In this document: positions 1 through 15,406 of the stretch, in pieces
How the letters are laid out: each line of letters begins with the position of its first letter
Numbering within the stretch: position 1 is the first letter of the stretch
NCBI GenBank assembly: GCA_037389465.1
Contig: JAZARR010000003.1
Span: 62,001-126,000 of the forward strand
Length of the DNA stretch: 64,000 nucleotides
Origin: Baylisascaris procyonis
Taxonomy: Eukaryota > Nematoda > Chromadorea > Rhabditida > Ascarididae
Direction of reading: 5' to 3'
Made by a program: the position numbers and the translations under genes
Notes under the pieces: generated by a model
What the model saw: only the letters and a program-made list of their open reading frames with translations
What the model was told of the DNA's origin: nothing
Databases searched by the model: none

Positions 1-3000
1 GAACTGTGCAGATGTCGCATGCGAATTCCGCAAATGTCGCATGCGAACTTTGCAAAATTCGCATGCGAACTCCCGAATGTCGCATGCGAACTTCGCAGAT
101 GTCGCATGCGAACTTCGCAGGTGTCGCATGCGAGCTTTGCAAACGTCGCATGCGAATTTTGCAAACGTCGCATGCGAACTTCGCAGACGTGCATGCGTAC
201 TTTGCAAAATTCGCATGCAAACTTTGCAAAATTCGCATGCGAACTTTGCAAAATTCGCATGCGAACTTCACAGGTGTCGCATGCGAGCTTTGCAAACGTC
301 GCATGCGAATTTTGCAAACGTCGCATGCGAACTTCGCAGACGTGCATGCGAACTTTGCAAAATTCGCATGCGAACTTTGCAAAATTCGCATGTGAACTTT
401 GCAAGATCCGCATGCAAACTCCAGAAATGTTGCACGCGAACTTCGCAGATGTCGCATGCGAACTTTGCAAAATTCGCATGCGAACTGTGCAAAATTCGCA
501 TGCTAACTTTGCGAAATTCGCATGAGAACTTTGCAATATTCGCATGCGATCTTTGCAAAATTCGCATGAGAACTTTGCGAAATTTGCATGCGAACTGTGC
601 AAAATTCGCATGCGAACTTCGCGAAATTCAAATGCGTACTCCAGAAATGTCGCGTGCAATCTTCGCAAATGTCGCATGCGAACTTCGCAGGATTCGCATG
701 CGAACTTTGCAGTATTCGCATGCGACCTTTGCGAAATTCGCATGCGAACTTTGCAAAATTCGCATGCCGACTCTGCAATATCCGCATGCGAACTTTGCAA
801 AATTCGCATGCGAACTTTGCAAAATTGGCACGCGAACTTCACAGGCGTCGCATGCGAATTTGCAAACGTCGCATGCGAATTTTGCAAACGTCGCATGCGA
901 ACTTCGTAAGTTTCGCATACGAACTTTGCAGAATTCGCATGCGAATTTTGCAATATCCGCACGCGAACTTTGCAATATTCGCATGCGACCTTTGCAAAAT
1001 TCGCATGCGAACTTTGCGAAATTCGCATGCGAACTGTGCAAAATTCGCATGCGAACTTCGCGAAATTCCCATGCGGACTCCAGAAATGTCGCGTGCAATC
1101 TTCGCAAATGTCGCATGCGAATTTTGTAGGATTCGCATGCGAACTTTGCAGTATTCGCATGCGAGCTTTGCAGTATTCGCATGTGAACTTTGCAGAATTC
1201 GCATGCGAACTTTCCAAAATTCGCATGCGGACTCTGCAATATCCGCATGCAAACTTTGCAAAATTCGCATGCGAACTTTGCAAAATTCGCACGCGAAACT
1301 TGCAAAGTTCGCATGCGGACTCGAGAAATGTCGCGTGCAATCTTCGCAAATTTCGCATACGAACTTTGCAGAATTCGCATGCGAACTTTGCAAAATTCGC
1401 ATGCAAGCTTTGGAAAATTCACATGGGAACTTTGCAAAATTCGCATGCGAACTTCACAGGTGTCGCATGCGAACTTTGCAGGATTCGCATGCGAACTTTG
1501 CAGTATTCGCATGTGAACTTTGCAAAATTCGCATGCGAACTTCGCAAAACTCGCACGCGTACTGTGCAAAATTCGCATGCAAACTTTGCAAGTTCCGCAT
1601 GCGAGCTTTGCAAAATTCGCATGCGAATTTCGCAAAATTCGCATGCGGAGTCCAGAAATGTCGCGTGCAAACTTCGCAAGTGTCGCATGCGAACTTTGCA
1701 GAATTCGCATGCGAACTTTGCAGTATTCGCATGTGAACTTTGCAAAATTCGCATGCGAACTTTGCGAAATTCGCATGAGAACTTTGCAAAATTCGCATGC
1801 GAACTGTGCAAAATTCGCATGCGAGCTTTGCAAAATTCGCATGCGAACTTTGCAAAATTCGCATGCGAACTTCACAGGTGTCGCATGCGAGCTTTGCAAA
1901 CGTCGCATGCGAATTTTGCAAACGTCGCGTGCGAACTTCGCAGACGCGCATGCGTGCTTTGCAAAATTCGCATGCAAACTTTGCAAAATTCGCATGGGAA
2001 CTGCAAAATTCGCATGCGAGCTTTGCGAAATTCGCATGCGAACTTTGCTAAATTCGCATGCGGACTCTGCAATATCCGCATGCGAACTTTGCAAAATTCG
2101 CATGCGAACTTTCCAAAATTCGCATGCGGACTCTGCAATATCCGCATGCGAACTTTGCAAAATTCGCATGCGAACTTTGCAAAATTCGCATGCGAACTTT
2201 GCAAAATTCGCATGTGAACTTTGCAAGATCCGCATGCAATTTCCAGAAATGTCGCGTGCAATCTTCGCAAATGGCGCATACGAACTTTGCAAAATTCGCA
2301 TGCGAACCTTGCAAAATTCGCATGCGAAGTTTGCAAAATTCGCATGTGAACTTTGCAAGATCCGCATGCAAACTCCAGAAATGTTGCACGCGAACTTCGC
2401 AGATGTCGCATGCGAACTTTGCAAAATTCGCATGCGAACTGTGCAAAATTCGCATGCGAACTTTGCGAAATTCGCATGAGAACTTTGCAGTATTCGCATG
2501 CGATCTTTGCAAAATTCGCATGAGAACTTTGCGAAATTTGCATGCGAACTGTGCAAAATTCGCATGCGAACTTCGCGAAATTCGCATGCGAACTTTGCAA
2601 AATTCGCATGCCGACTCTGCAATATCCGCATGCGAACTTTGCAAAATTCGCATGCGAACTTCACAGGCGTCGCATGCGAATTTGCAAACGTCGCATGCGA
2701 ATTTTGCAAACGTCGCATGCGAACTTCGCAAGTTTCGCATACGAACTTTGCAGAATTCGCATGCGACCTTTGCAAAATTCGCATGCGAACTTTGCGAAAT
2801 TCGCATGCGAACTGTGCAAAATTCGCATGCGAACTTCGCGAAATTCGCATGAGAACTTTGCAAAATTCGCATGCGAACTGTGCAAAATTCGCATGCGAAC
2901 TTTGCAAAATTCGCATGTGAACTTTGCAAGATCCGCACGCAAACTCCAGAAATGTTGCACGCGAACTTCGCAGATGTCGCATGCGAACTTTGCAAAATTC

Positions 3001-3839
3001 GCATGCGATCTTTGCGAAATTCGCATGCGAACTCCACAAAATTCGCATGCGAACTGTGCAGATGTCGCATGCGAATTTCGCAAATGTGGCATGCGAACTT
3101 TGCAGAATTCGCATGCGAACTTTGGAATATCCGCATGCGAACTTTGCAATATTCGCATGCGACCTTTGCAAAATTCGCATGAGAACTTTGCGAAATTCGC
3201 ATGCGAACTGTGCAAAATTCGCATGCGAACTTTGCAAAATTCGCATGCGAACTTTGCGAAATTCGCATGCGAACTTCACAGGTGTCGCATGCGAACTTTG
3301 CAAACGTCGCATGCGAATTTTGCAAACGTCGCATGCGAACTTCGCAAACGCGCATGCGTACTTTGCAAAATTCGCATCCAAACTTTGGAAAATTCGCATG
3401 GGAACTGCAAAATTCGCATGCGAGCTTTGCAATATTCGCACGCGAACTGTGCAAACGTCGCATGCGAACTTTCCAATATTCGCATACGAACTTCGCAAAA
3501 TTCGCATGCGAACTTTGCAATATTCGCATGCGGACTCCAGAAATGTCGCGTGCAATCTTCGCAAATGGCGCATACGAACTTTGCAAAATTTGCATGCGAA
3601 CTTTGCAAAATTCGCATGTGAACTTTGCAAGATCCGCATGCAAACTCCAGAAATGTCGCACGCGAACTTCGCAGATGTCGCATGCGAACTTTGCAAAATT
3701 CGCATGCGATCTTTGCGAAATTCGCATGCGAACTTTACAAAATTCGCATGCGAACTGTGCAGATGTCGCATGCGAATTCCGCAAATGTCGCATGCGAACT
3801 TTGCAAAATTCGCATGCGAACTCCCGAATGTCGCATGCG

Positions 3840-6684
3840 AACTTCGCAGATGTCGCATGCGAACTTCGCAGATGTCGCATGCGAACTTTGCAGAATTCGC
3901 ACGCGAACTTTGCAAAATTCGCGTGCGAACTTCGCAAAATTCGCATGCGAACTTCACAGGTGTCGCATGCGAGCTTTGCAAACGTCGCATGCGAATTTTG
4001 CAAACGTCGCATGCGAACTTCGCAGACGTGCATGCGTACTTTGCAAAATTCGCATGCAAACTTTGCAAAATTCGCATGCGAACTTTGCAAAATTCGCATG
4101 CGAACTTCACAGGTGTCGCATGCGAGCTTTGCAAACGTCGCATGCGAATTTTGCAAACGTCGCATGCGAACTTCGCAGACGTGCATGCGAACTTTGCAAA
4201 ATTCGCATGCGAACTTTGCAAAATTCGCATGTGAACTTTGCAAGATCCGCATGCAAACTCCAGAAATGTTGCACGCGAACTTCGCAGATGTCGCATGCGA
4301 ACTTTGCAAAATTCGCATGCGAACTGTGCAAAATTCGCATGCTAACTTTGCGAAATTCGCATGAGAACTTTGCAATATTCGCATGCGATCTTTGCAAAAT
4401 TCGCATGAGAACTTTGCGAAATTTGCATGCGAACTGTGCAAAATTCGCATGCGAACTTCGCGAAATTCAAATGCGTACTCCAGAAATGTCGCGTGCAATC
4501 TTCGCAAATGTCGCATGCGAACTTCGCAGGATTCGCATGCGAACTTTGCAGTATTCGCATGCGACCTTTGCGAAATTCGCATGCGAACTTTGCAAAATTC
4601 GCATGCCGACTCTGCAATATCCGCATGCGAACTTTGCAAAATTCGCATGCGAACTTTGCAAAATTGGCACGCGAACTTCACAGGCGTCGCATGCGAATTT
4701 GCAAACGTCGCATGCGAATTTTGCAAACGTCGCATGCGAACTTCGTAAGTTTCGCATACGAACTTTGCAGAATTCGCATGCGAATTTTGCAATATCCGCA
4801 CGCGAACTTTGCAATATTCGCATGCGACCTTTGCAAAATTCGCATGCGAACTTTGCGAAATTCGCATGCGAACTGTGCAAAATTCGCATGCGAACTTCGC
4901 GAAATTCCCATGCGGACTCCAGAAATGTCGCGTGCAATCTTCGCAAATGTCGCATGCGAATTTTGTAGGATTCGCATGCGAACTTTGCAGTATTCGCATG
5001 CGAGCTTTGCAGTATTCGCATGTGAACTTTGCAGAATTCGCATGCGAACTTTCCAAAATTCGCATGCGGACTCTGCAATATCCGCATGCAAACTTTGCAA
5101 AATTCGCATGCGAACTTTGCAAAATTCGCACGCGAAACTTGCAAAGTTCGCATGCGGACTCGAGAAATGTCGCGTGCAATCTTCGCAAATTTCGCATACG
5201 AACTTTGCAGAATTCGCATGCGAACTTTGCAAAATTCGCATGCAAGCTTTGGAAAATTCACATGGGAACTTTGCAAAATTCGCATGCGAACTTCACAGGT
5301 GTCGCATGCGAACTTTGCAGGATTCGCATGCGAACTTTGCAGTATTCGCATGTGAACTTTGCAAAATTCGCATGCGAACTTCGCAAAACTCGCACGCGTA
5401 CTGTGCAAAATTCGCATGCAAACTTTGCAAGTTCCGCATGCGAGCTTTGCAAAATTCGCATGCGAATTTCGCAAAATTCGCATGCGGAGTCCAGAAATGT
5501 CGCGTGCAAACTTCGCAAGTGTCGCATGCGAACTTTGCAGAATTCGCATGCGAACTTTGCAGTATTCGCATGTGAACTTTGCAAAATTCGCATGCGAACT
5601 TTGCGAAATTCGCATGAGAACTTTGCAAAATTCGCATGCGAACTGTGCAAAATTCGCATGCGAGCTTTGCAAAATTCGCATGCGAACTTTGCAAAATTCG
5701 CATGCGAACTTCACAGGTGTCGCATGCGAGCTTTGCAAACGTCGCATGCGAATTTTGCAAACGTCGCGTGCGAACTTCGCAGACGCGCATGCGTGCTTTG
5801 CAAAATTCGCATGCAAACTTTGCAAAATTCGCATGGGAACTGCAAAATTCGCATGCGAGCTTTGCGAAATTCGCATGCGAACTTTGCTAAATTCGCATGC
5901 GGACTCTGCAATATCCGCATGCGAACTTTGCAAAATTCGCATGCGAACTTTCCAAAATTCGCATGCGGACTCTGCAATATCCGCATGCGAACTTTGCAAA
6001 ATTCGCATGCGAACTTTGCAAAATTCGCATGCGAACTTTGCAAAATTCGCATGTGAACTTTGCAAGATCCGCATGCAATTTCCAGAAATGTCGCGTGCAA
6101 TCTTCGCAAATGGCGCATACGAACTTTGCAAAATTCGCATGCGAACCTTGCAAAATTCGCATGCGAAGTTTGCAAAATTCGCATGTGAACTTTGCAAGAT
6201 CCGCATGCAAACTCCAGAAATGTTGCACGCGAACTTCGCAGATGTCGCATGCGAACTTTGCAAAATTCGCATGCGAACTGTGCAAAATTCGCATGCGAAC
6301 TTTGCGAAATTCGCATGAGAACTTTGCAGTATTCGCATGCGATCTTTGCAAAATTCGCATGAGAACTTTGCGAAATTTGCATGCGAACTGTGCAAAATTC
6401 GCATGCGAACTTCGCGAAATTCGCATGCGAACTTTGCAAAATTCGCATGCCGACTCTGCAATATCCGCATGCGAACTTTGCAAAATTCGCATGCGAACTT
6501 CACAGGCGTCGCATGCGAATTTGCAAACGTCGCATGCGAATTTTGCAAACGTCGCATGCGAACTTCGCAAGTTTCGCATACGAACTTTGCAGAATTCGCA
6601 TGCGACCTTTGCAAAATTCGCATGCGAACTTTGCGAAATTCGCATGCGAACTGTGCAAAATTCGCATGCGAACTTCGCGAAATT
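3840..6684 (+). repeat. Internal higher-order duplication of satellite 1-2845
   Basis: About 2.85 kb repeats positions 1-2845 at a constant offset of 3839 bp, with the same order of variant units and near-identical sequence. The match breaks at about 2845/6684, where one copy continues GAAATTCGCATGAG and the other GAAATTCCCATGCGG. Because the window starts at position 1, the left limit of the duplicated piece is unknown. A third, partly deleted copy begins at about 12133. It is at offset 8293 from this copy, then 8117 after a 176-bp (8-unit) loss near 12.8 kb. Confidence 0.9.
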
Positions 6685-9600
6685 CCCATGCGGACTCAAA
6701 GAAATGTCGCGTGCAATCTTCGCAAATGTCGCATGCGAATTTTGCAGGATTCGCATGCGAACTTTGCAGTATTCGCATGCGACCTTTGCGAAATTCGCAT
6801 GTGGACTTCGCAAAATTCGCACGCTTACTGTGCAAAATTCGCATGCAAACTTTGCAAATTCCGCATGCGAGCTTTGCAAAATTCGCATGCGAACTTTGCA
6901 AAATTCGCATGCAAACTTTGCAAATTCCGCATGCGAGCTTTGCAAAATTCGCATGCGAACTTTGCAAAATCCGCACGCGAAACTTGCAAAGTTCGCATGC
7001 GGACTCGAGAAATGTCGCGTGCAATCTTCGCAAATTTCGCATACGAACTTTGCAGAATTCGCATGCGAACTTTGCTGTATTCGCATGCGACCTTTGCAAA
7101 ATTCGCACGCGAACTTCGCAAAATTCGCACGCTTACTGTGCAAAATTCGCATGCAAACTTTGCAAATTCCGCATGCGAGCTTTGCAAGATTCGCATGCGA
7201 ACTTTGCAAAATTCGCATGCAAACTTTGCAAATTCCGCATGCGAGCTTTGCAAAATTCGCATGCGAACTTTGCAAAATCCGCACGCGAAACTTGCAAAGT
7301 TCGCATGCGGACTCGAGAAATGTCGCGTGCAATCTTCGCAAATTTCGCATACGAACTTTGCAGAATTCGCATGCGAACTTTGCAAAATTCGCATGCAAGC
7401 TTTGGAAAATTCGCATGGGAACTTTGCAAAATTCGCATGCGAACATCACGGGTGTCGCATGCGAACTGTGCAAATATCGCATGCGAACTTTGCAGGACTC
7501 GCATGCGAACTTTGCAGTATTCGCATGTGAACTTTGCAAATTCCGCATGCGAGCTTTGCAAAATTCGCATGCGAACTTTGCAAAATCCGCACGCGAAACT
7601 TGCAAAGTTCGCATGCGGACTCGAGAAATGTCGCGTGCAATCTTCGCAAATTTCGCATACGAACTTTGCAGAATTCGCATGCGAACTTTGCAAAATTCGC
7701 ATGCAAGCTTTGGAAAATTCGCATGGGAACTTTGCAAAATTCGCATGCGAACATCACAGGTGTCGCATGCGAACTGTGCAAATGTCGCATGCGAACTTTG
7801 CAGGACTCGCATGCGAACTTTGCAGTATTCGCATGTGAACTTTGCAAAATTCGCATGCGAACTTCACAGGCGTCGCATGCGAATTTGCAAACGTCGCATG
7901 CGAATTTTGCAAACGTCGCATGCGAACTTCGCAAGTTTCGCATACGAACTTTGCAGAATTCGCATGCGACCTTTGCAAAATTCGCATGCGAACTTTGCGA
8001 AATTCGCATGAGAACTTTGCAAAATTCGCATGCGAACTGTGCAAAATTCGCATGCGAACTTTGCAAAATTCGCATGTGAACTTTGCAAGATCCGCATGCA
8101 AACTCCAGAAATGTTGCACGCGAACTTCGCAGATGTCGCATGCGAACTTTGCAAAATTCGCATGCGAACTTTGCAAAATTCGCATGCGAACTTTGCGAAA
8201 TTCGCATGCGAACTTTGCAAAATTCGCATGCGGACTCTGCAATATCCGCATGCGAACTTTGCAAAATTCGCATGCGAACTTTGCAAAATTCGCATGCGAA
8301 CTTCACAGGTGTCGCATGCGAGCTTTGCAAACGTCGCATGCGAATTTTGCAAACGTCGCATGCGAACTTCGCAGACGTGCATGCGTACTTTGCAAAATTC
8401 GCATGCAAACATTGCAAAATTCGCATGCGAACTTTGCGAAATTCGCATGAGAACTTTGCAAAATTCGCATGCGAACTGTGCAAAATTCGCATGCGAACTT
8501 TGCAAAATTCGCATGTGAACTTTGCAAGATCCGCATGCAAACTCCAGAAATGTCGCACGCGAACTTCGCAGATGTCGCATGCGAACTTTGCAAAATTCGC
8601 ATGCGATCTTTGCGAAATTCGCATGCGAACTTTACAAAATTCGCATGCGAACTGTGCAGATGTCGCATGCGAATTTCGCAAATGTCGCATGCGAACTTTG
8701 CAAAATTCGCATGCGAACTCCCGAATGTCGCATGCGAACTTCGCAGATGTCGCATGCGAGCTTTGCAAACGTCGCATGCGAATTTTGCAAACGTCGCATG
8801 CGAACTTCGCAGACGTGCATGCGTACTTTGCAAAATTCGCATGCAAACTTTGCAAAATTCGCATGCGAACTTTGCAAAATTCGCATGCGAACTTCACAGG
8901 TGTCGCATGCGAACTTTGCAAACGTCGCATGCGAATTTTGCAAACGTCGCATGCGAACTTCGCAAACGCGCATGCGTACTTTGCAAAATTCGCGTGCAAA
9001 CTTTGGAAGATTCGCATCGGAAATCCGCATGCGAACTTTGCAAAATTCGCATGCGAACTTTGCAAAATTCGCATGCGAACTTTGCAAAATTCGCATGCGA
9101 ACTTCACAGGTGTCGCATGCGAGGTTTGCAAACGTCGCATGCGAATTTTGCAAACGTCGCATGCGAACTTCGCAGACGTGCATGCGTACTTTGCAAAATT
9201 CGCATGCAAACTTTGCAAAATTCGCATGCGAACTTCGCAAAATTTGCATGCGAACTTCACAGGTGTCGCATGCGAACTTTGCAAACGTCGCATGCGAATT
9301 TTGCAAACGTCGCATGCGAACTTCGCAAACGCGCATGCGTACTTTGCAAAATTCGCATGCAAACTTTGGAAGATTCGCATCGGAACTGCAAAACTCGCAT
9401 GCGAGCTTTGCAATATTCGCACGCGAACTGTGCAAACGTCGCATGCCACCTTTCCAATATTCGCATACGAACTTCGCAAAATTCGCATGCGAACTTTGCG
9501 AAATTCGCATGAGAACTTTGCAAAATTCGCATGCGAACTGTGCAAAATTCGCATGCGAACTTTGCAAAATTCGCATGCGAACTTCACAGGTGTCGCATGC

Positions 9601-9773
9601 GAGCTTTGCAAACTTCGCATGCGAATTTTGCAAACGTCGCATGCGAACTTCGCAGACGTGCATGCGTACTTTGCAAAATTCGTATGCAAAATTTGGAAAA
9701 TTCGCATGCGAACTGCAAAACTCGCATGCGAGCTTTGCAGTATTCGCATGTGAACTTTGCAAAATTCGCATGC

Positions 9774-11031
9774 GAACTTTGCGAAATTCGCATGAGAACT
9801 TTGCAAAATTCGCATGCGAACTGTGCAAAATTCGCATGCGAACTTTGCAAAATTCGCATGTGAACTTTGCAAGATCCGCATGCAAACTCCAGAAATGTTG
9901 CACGCGAACTTCGCAGATGTCGCATGCGAACTTTGCAAAATTCGCATGCGAACTTTGCAAAATTCGCATGCGAACTTTGCGAAATTCGCATGCGAACTTT
10001 GCAAAATTCGCATGCGGACTCTGCAATATCCGCATGCGAACTTTGCAAAATTCGCATGCGAACTTTGCAAAATTCGCATGCGAACTTCACAGGTGTCGCA
10101 TGCGAGCTTTGCAAACGTCGCATGCGAATTTTGCAAACGTCGCATGCGAACTTCGCAGACGTGCATGCGTACTTTGCAAAATTCGCATGCAAACATTGCA
10201 AAATTCGCATGCGAACTTTGCGAAATTCGCATGAGAACTTTGCAAAATTCGCATGCGAACTGTGCAAAATTCGCATGCGAACTTTGCAAAATTCGCATGT
10301 GAACTTTGCAAGATCCGCATGCAAACTCCAGAAATGTCGCACGCGAACTTCGCAGATGTCGCATGCGAACTTTGCAAAATTCGCATGCGATCTTTGCGAA
10401 ATTCGCATGCGAACTTTACAAAATTCGCATGCGAACTGTGCAGATGTCGCATGCGAATTTCGCAAATGTCGCATGCGAACTTTGCAAAATTCGCATGCGA
10501 ACTCCCGAATGTCGCATGCGAACTTCGCAGATGTCGCATGCGAGCTTTGCAAACGTCGCATGCGAATTTTGCAAACGTCGCATGCGAACTTCGCAGACGT
10601 GCATGCGTACTTTGCAAAATTCGCATGCAAACTTTGCAAAATTCGCATGCGAACTTTGCAAAATTCGCATGCGAACTTCACAGGTGTCGCATGCGAACTT
10701 TGCAAACGTCGCATGCGAATTTTGCAAACGTCGCATGCGAACTTCGCAAACGCGCATGCGTACTTTGCAAAATTCGCGTGCAAACTTTGGAAGATTCGCA
10801 TCGGAAATCCGCATGCGAACTTTGCAAAATTCGCATGCGAACTTTGCAAAATTCGCATGCGAACTTTGCAAAATTCGCATGCGAACTTCACAGGTGTCGC
10901 ATGCGAGGTTTGCAAACGTCGCATGCGAATTTTGCAAACGTCGCATGCGAACTTCGCAGACGTGCATGCGTACTTTGCAAAATTCGCATGCAAACTTTGC
11001 AAAATTCGCATGCGAACTTCGCAAAATTCGC
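9774..11031 (+). repeat. Internal duplication of satellite 7990-9247
   Basis: About 1.25 kb repeats the stretch at 7990-9247 with a constant offset of 1784 bp and the same series of variant units, including the rare 19-bp form near 9015/10799 (ATTCGCATCGGAAATCCG). The copies part near 9247/11031. Confidence 0.88.
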
Positions 11032-14000
11032 ATGCGAACTTTGCGAAATTCGCATGAGAACTTTGCAAAATTCGCATGCGAACTGTGCAAAATTCGCATG
11101 CGAACTTTGCAAAATTCGCATGTGAACTTTGCAAGATCCGCACGCAAACTCCAGAAATGTTGCACGCGAACTTCGCAGATGTCGCATGCGAACTTTGCAA
11201 AATTCGCATGCGATCTTTGCGAAATTCGCATGCGAACTCCACAAAATTCGCATGCGAACTGTGCAGATGTCGCATGCGAATTTCGCAAATGTGGCATGCG
11301 AACTTTGCAGAATTCGCATGCGAACTTTGGAATATCCGCATGCGAACTTTGCAATATTCGCATGCGACCTTTGCAAAATTCGCATGAGAACTTTGCGAAA
11401 TTCGCATGCGAACTGTGCAAAATTCGCATGCGAACTTTGCAAAATTCGCATGCGAACTTTGCGAAATTCGCATGCGAACTTCACAGGTGTCGCATGCGAA
11501 CTTTGCAAACGTCGCATGCGAATTTTGCAAACGTCGCATGCGAACTTCGCAAACGCGCATGCGTACTTTGCAAAATTCGCATCCAAACTTTGGAAAATTC
11601 GCATGGGAACTGCAAAATTCGCATGCGAGCTTTGCAATATTCGCACGCGAACTGTGCAAACGTCGCATGCGAACTTTCCAATATTCGCATACGAACTTCG
11701 CAAAATTCGCATGCGAACTTTGCAATATTCGCATGCGGACTCCAGAAATGTCGCACGCGAACTTCGCAGATGTCGCATGCGAACTTTGCAAAATTCGCAT
11801 GCGATCTTTGCGAAATTCGCATGCGAACTTTACAAAATTCGCATGCGAACTGTGCAAAATTCGCATGCTAACTTTGCGAAATTCGCATACGAACTTTGCA
11901 AAATTTGCATGCGAACTTTGCAAAATTCGCATGTGAACTTTGCAAGATCCGCATGCAAACTCCAGAAATGTCGCACGCGAACTTCGCAGATGTCGCATGC
12001 GAACTTTGCAAAATTCGCATGCGATCTTTGCGAAATTCGCATGCGAACTTTACAAAATTCGCATGCGAACTGTGCAGATGTCGCATGCGAATTCCGCAAA
12101 TGTCGCATGCGAACTTTGCAAAATTCGCATGCGAACTCCCGAATGTCGCATGCGAACTTCGCAGATGTCGCATGCGAACTTTGCAGAATTCGCACGCGAA
12201 CTTTGCAAAATTCGCGTGCGAACTTCGCAAAATTCGCATGCGAACTTCACAGGTGTCGCATGCGAGCTTTGCAAACGTCGCATGCGAATTTTGCAAACGT
12301 CGCATGCGAACTTCGCAGACGTGCATGCGTACTTTGCAAAATTCGCATGCAAACTTTGCAAAATTCGCATGCGAACTTTGCAAAATTCGCATGCGAACTT
12401 CACAGGTGTCGCATGCGAGCTTTGCAAACGTCGCATGCGAATTTTGCAAACGTCGCATGCGAACTTCGCAGACGTGCATGCGAACTTTGCAAAATTCGCA
12501 TGCGAACTTTGCAAAATTCGCATGTGAACTTTGCAAGATCCGCATGCAAACTCCAGAAATGTTGCACGCGAACTTCGCAGATGTCGCATGCGAACTTTGC
12601 AAAATTCGCATGCGAACTGTGCAAAATTCGCATGCTAACTTTGCGAAATTCGCATGAGAACTTTGCAATATTCGCATGCGATCTTTGCAAAATTCGCATG
12701 AGAACTTTGCGAAATTTGCATGCGAACTGTGCAAAATTCGCATGCGAACTTCGCGAAATTCAAATGCGTACTCCAGAAATGTCGCGTGCAATCTTCGCAA
12801 ATGTCGCATGCGAATTTGCAAACGTCGCATGCGAATTTTGCAAACGTCGCATGCGAACTTCGTAAGTTTCGCATACGAACTTTGCAGAATTCGCATGCGA
12901 ATTTTGCAATATCCGCACGCGAACTTTGCAATATTCGCATGCGACCTTTGCAAAATTCGCATGCGAACTTTGCGAAATTCGCATGCGAACTGTGCAAAAT
13001 TCGCATGCGAACTTCGCGAAATTCCCATGCGGACTCCAGAAATGTCGCGTGCAATCTTCGCAAATGTCGCATGCGAATTTTGTAGGATTCGCATGCGAAC
13101 TTTGCAGTATTCGCATGCGAGCTTTGCAGTATTCGCATGTGAACTTTGCAGAATTCGCATGCGAACTTTCCAAAATTCGCATGCGGACTCTGCAATATCC
13201 GCATGCAAACTTTGCAAAATTCGCATGCGAACTTTGCAAAATTCGCACGCGAAACTTGCAAAGTTCGCATGCGGACTCGAGAAATGTCGCGTGCAATCTT
13301 CGCAAATTTCGCATACGAACTTTGCAGAATTCGCATGCGAACTTTGCAAAATTCGCATGCAAGCTTTGGAAAATTCACATGGGAACTTTGCAAAATTCGC
13401 ATGCGAACTTCACAGGTGTCGCATGCGAACTTTGCAGGATTCGCATGCGAACTTTGCAGTATTCGCATGTGAACTTTGCAAAATTCGCATGCGAACTTCG
13501 CAAAACTCGCACGCGTACTGTGCAAAATTCGCATGCAAACTTTGCAAGTTCCGCATGCGAGCTTTGCAAATTCGCATGCGAATTTCGCAAAATTCGCATG
13601 CGGAGTCCAGAAATGTCGCGTGCAAACTTCGCAAGTGTCGCATGCGAACTTTGCAGAATTCGCATGCGAACTTTGCAGTATTCGCATGTGAACTTTGCAA
13701 AATTCGCATGCGAACTTTGCGAAATTCGCATGAGAACTTTGCAAAATTCGCATGCGAACTGTGCAAAATTCGCATGCGAGCTTTGCAAAATTCGCATGCG
13801 AACTTTGCAAAATTCGCATGCGAACTTCACAGGTGTCGCATGCGAGCTTTGCAAACGTCGCATGCGAATTTTGCAAACGTCGCGTGCGAACTTCGCAGAC
13901 GCGCATGCGTGCTTTGCAAAATTCGCATGCAAACTTTGCAAAATTCGCATGGGAACTGCAAAATTCGCATGCGAGCTTTGCGAAATTCGCATGCGAACTT

Positions 14001-15406
14001 TGCTAAATTCGCATGCGGACTCTGCAATATCCGCATGCGAACTTTGCAAAATTCGCATGCGAACTTTCCAAAATTCGCATGCGGACTCTGCAATATCCGC
14101 ATGCGAACTTTGCAAAATTCGCATGCGAACTTTGCAAAATTCGCATGCGAACTTTGCAAAATTCGCATGTGAACTTTGCAAGATCCGCATGCAATTTCCA
14201 GAAATGTCGCGTGCAATCTTCGCAAATGGCGCATACGAACTTTGCAAAATTCGCATGCGAACCTTGCAAAATTCGCATGCGAAGTTTGCAAAATTCGCAT
14301 GTGAACTTTGCAAGATCCGCATGCGATCTTTGCAAAATTCGCATGAGAACTGTGCAAAATTCGCATGCGAACTTTGCGAAATTCGCATGAGAACTTTGCA
14401 GTATTCGCATGCGATCTTTGCAAAATTCGCATGAGAACTTTGCGAAATTTGCATGCGAACTGTGCAAAATTCGCATGCGAACTTCGCGAAATTCGCATGC
14501 GAACTTTGCAAAATTCGCATGCCGACTCTGCAATATCCGCATGCGAACTTTGCAAAATTCGCATGCGAACTTCACAGGCGTCGCATGCGAATTTGCAAAC
14601 GTCGCATGCGAATTTTGCAAACGTCGGATGCGAACTTCGCAAGTTTCGCATACGAACTTTGCAGAATTCGCATGCGACCTTTGCAAAATTCGCATGCGAA
14701 CTTTGCGAAATTCGCATGCGAACTGTGCAAAATTCGCATGCGAACTTCGCGAAATTCCCATGCGGACTCCAGAAATGTCGCGTGCAATCTTCGCAAATGT
14801 CGCATGCGAATTTTGCAGGATTCGCATGCGAACTTTGCAGTATTCGCATGCGACCTTTGCGAAATTCGCATGTGGACTTCGCAAAATTCGCACGCTTATT
14901 GTGCAAAATTCGCATGCAAACTTTGCAAATTCCGCATGCGAGCTTTGCAAAATTCGCATGCGAACTTTGCAAAATTCGCATGCAAACTTTGCAAATTCCG
15001 CATGCGAGCTTTGCAAAATTCGCATGCGAACTTTGCAAAATCCGCACGCGAAACTTGCAAAGTTCGCATGCGGACTCGAGAAATGTCGCGTGCAATCTTC
15101 GCAAATTTCGCATACGAACTTTGCAGAATTCGCATGCGAACTTTGCTGTATTCGCATGCGACCTTTGCAAAATTCGCACGCGAACTTCGCAAAATTCGCA
15201 CGCTTACTGTGCAAAATTCGCATGCAAACTTTGCAAATTCCGCATGCGAGCTTTGCAAGATTCGCATGCGATCTTTGCAAAATTCGCATGAGAACTTTGC
15301 GAAATTTGCATGCGAACTGTGCAAAATTCGCATGCGAACTTCGCGAAATTCGCATGCGAACTTTGCAAAATTCGCATGCCGACTCTGCAATATCCGCATG
15401 CGAACT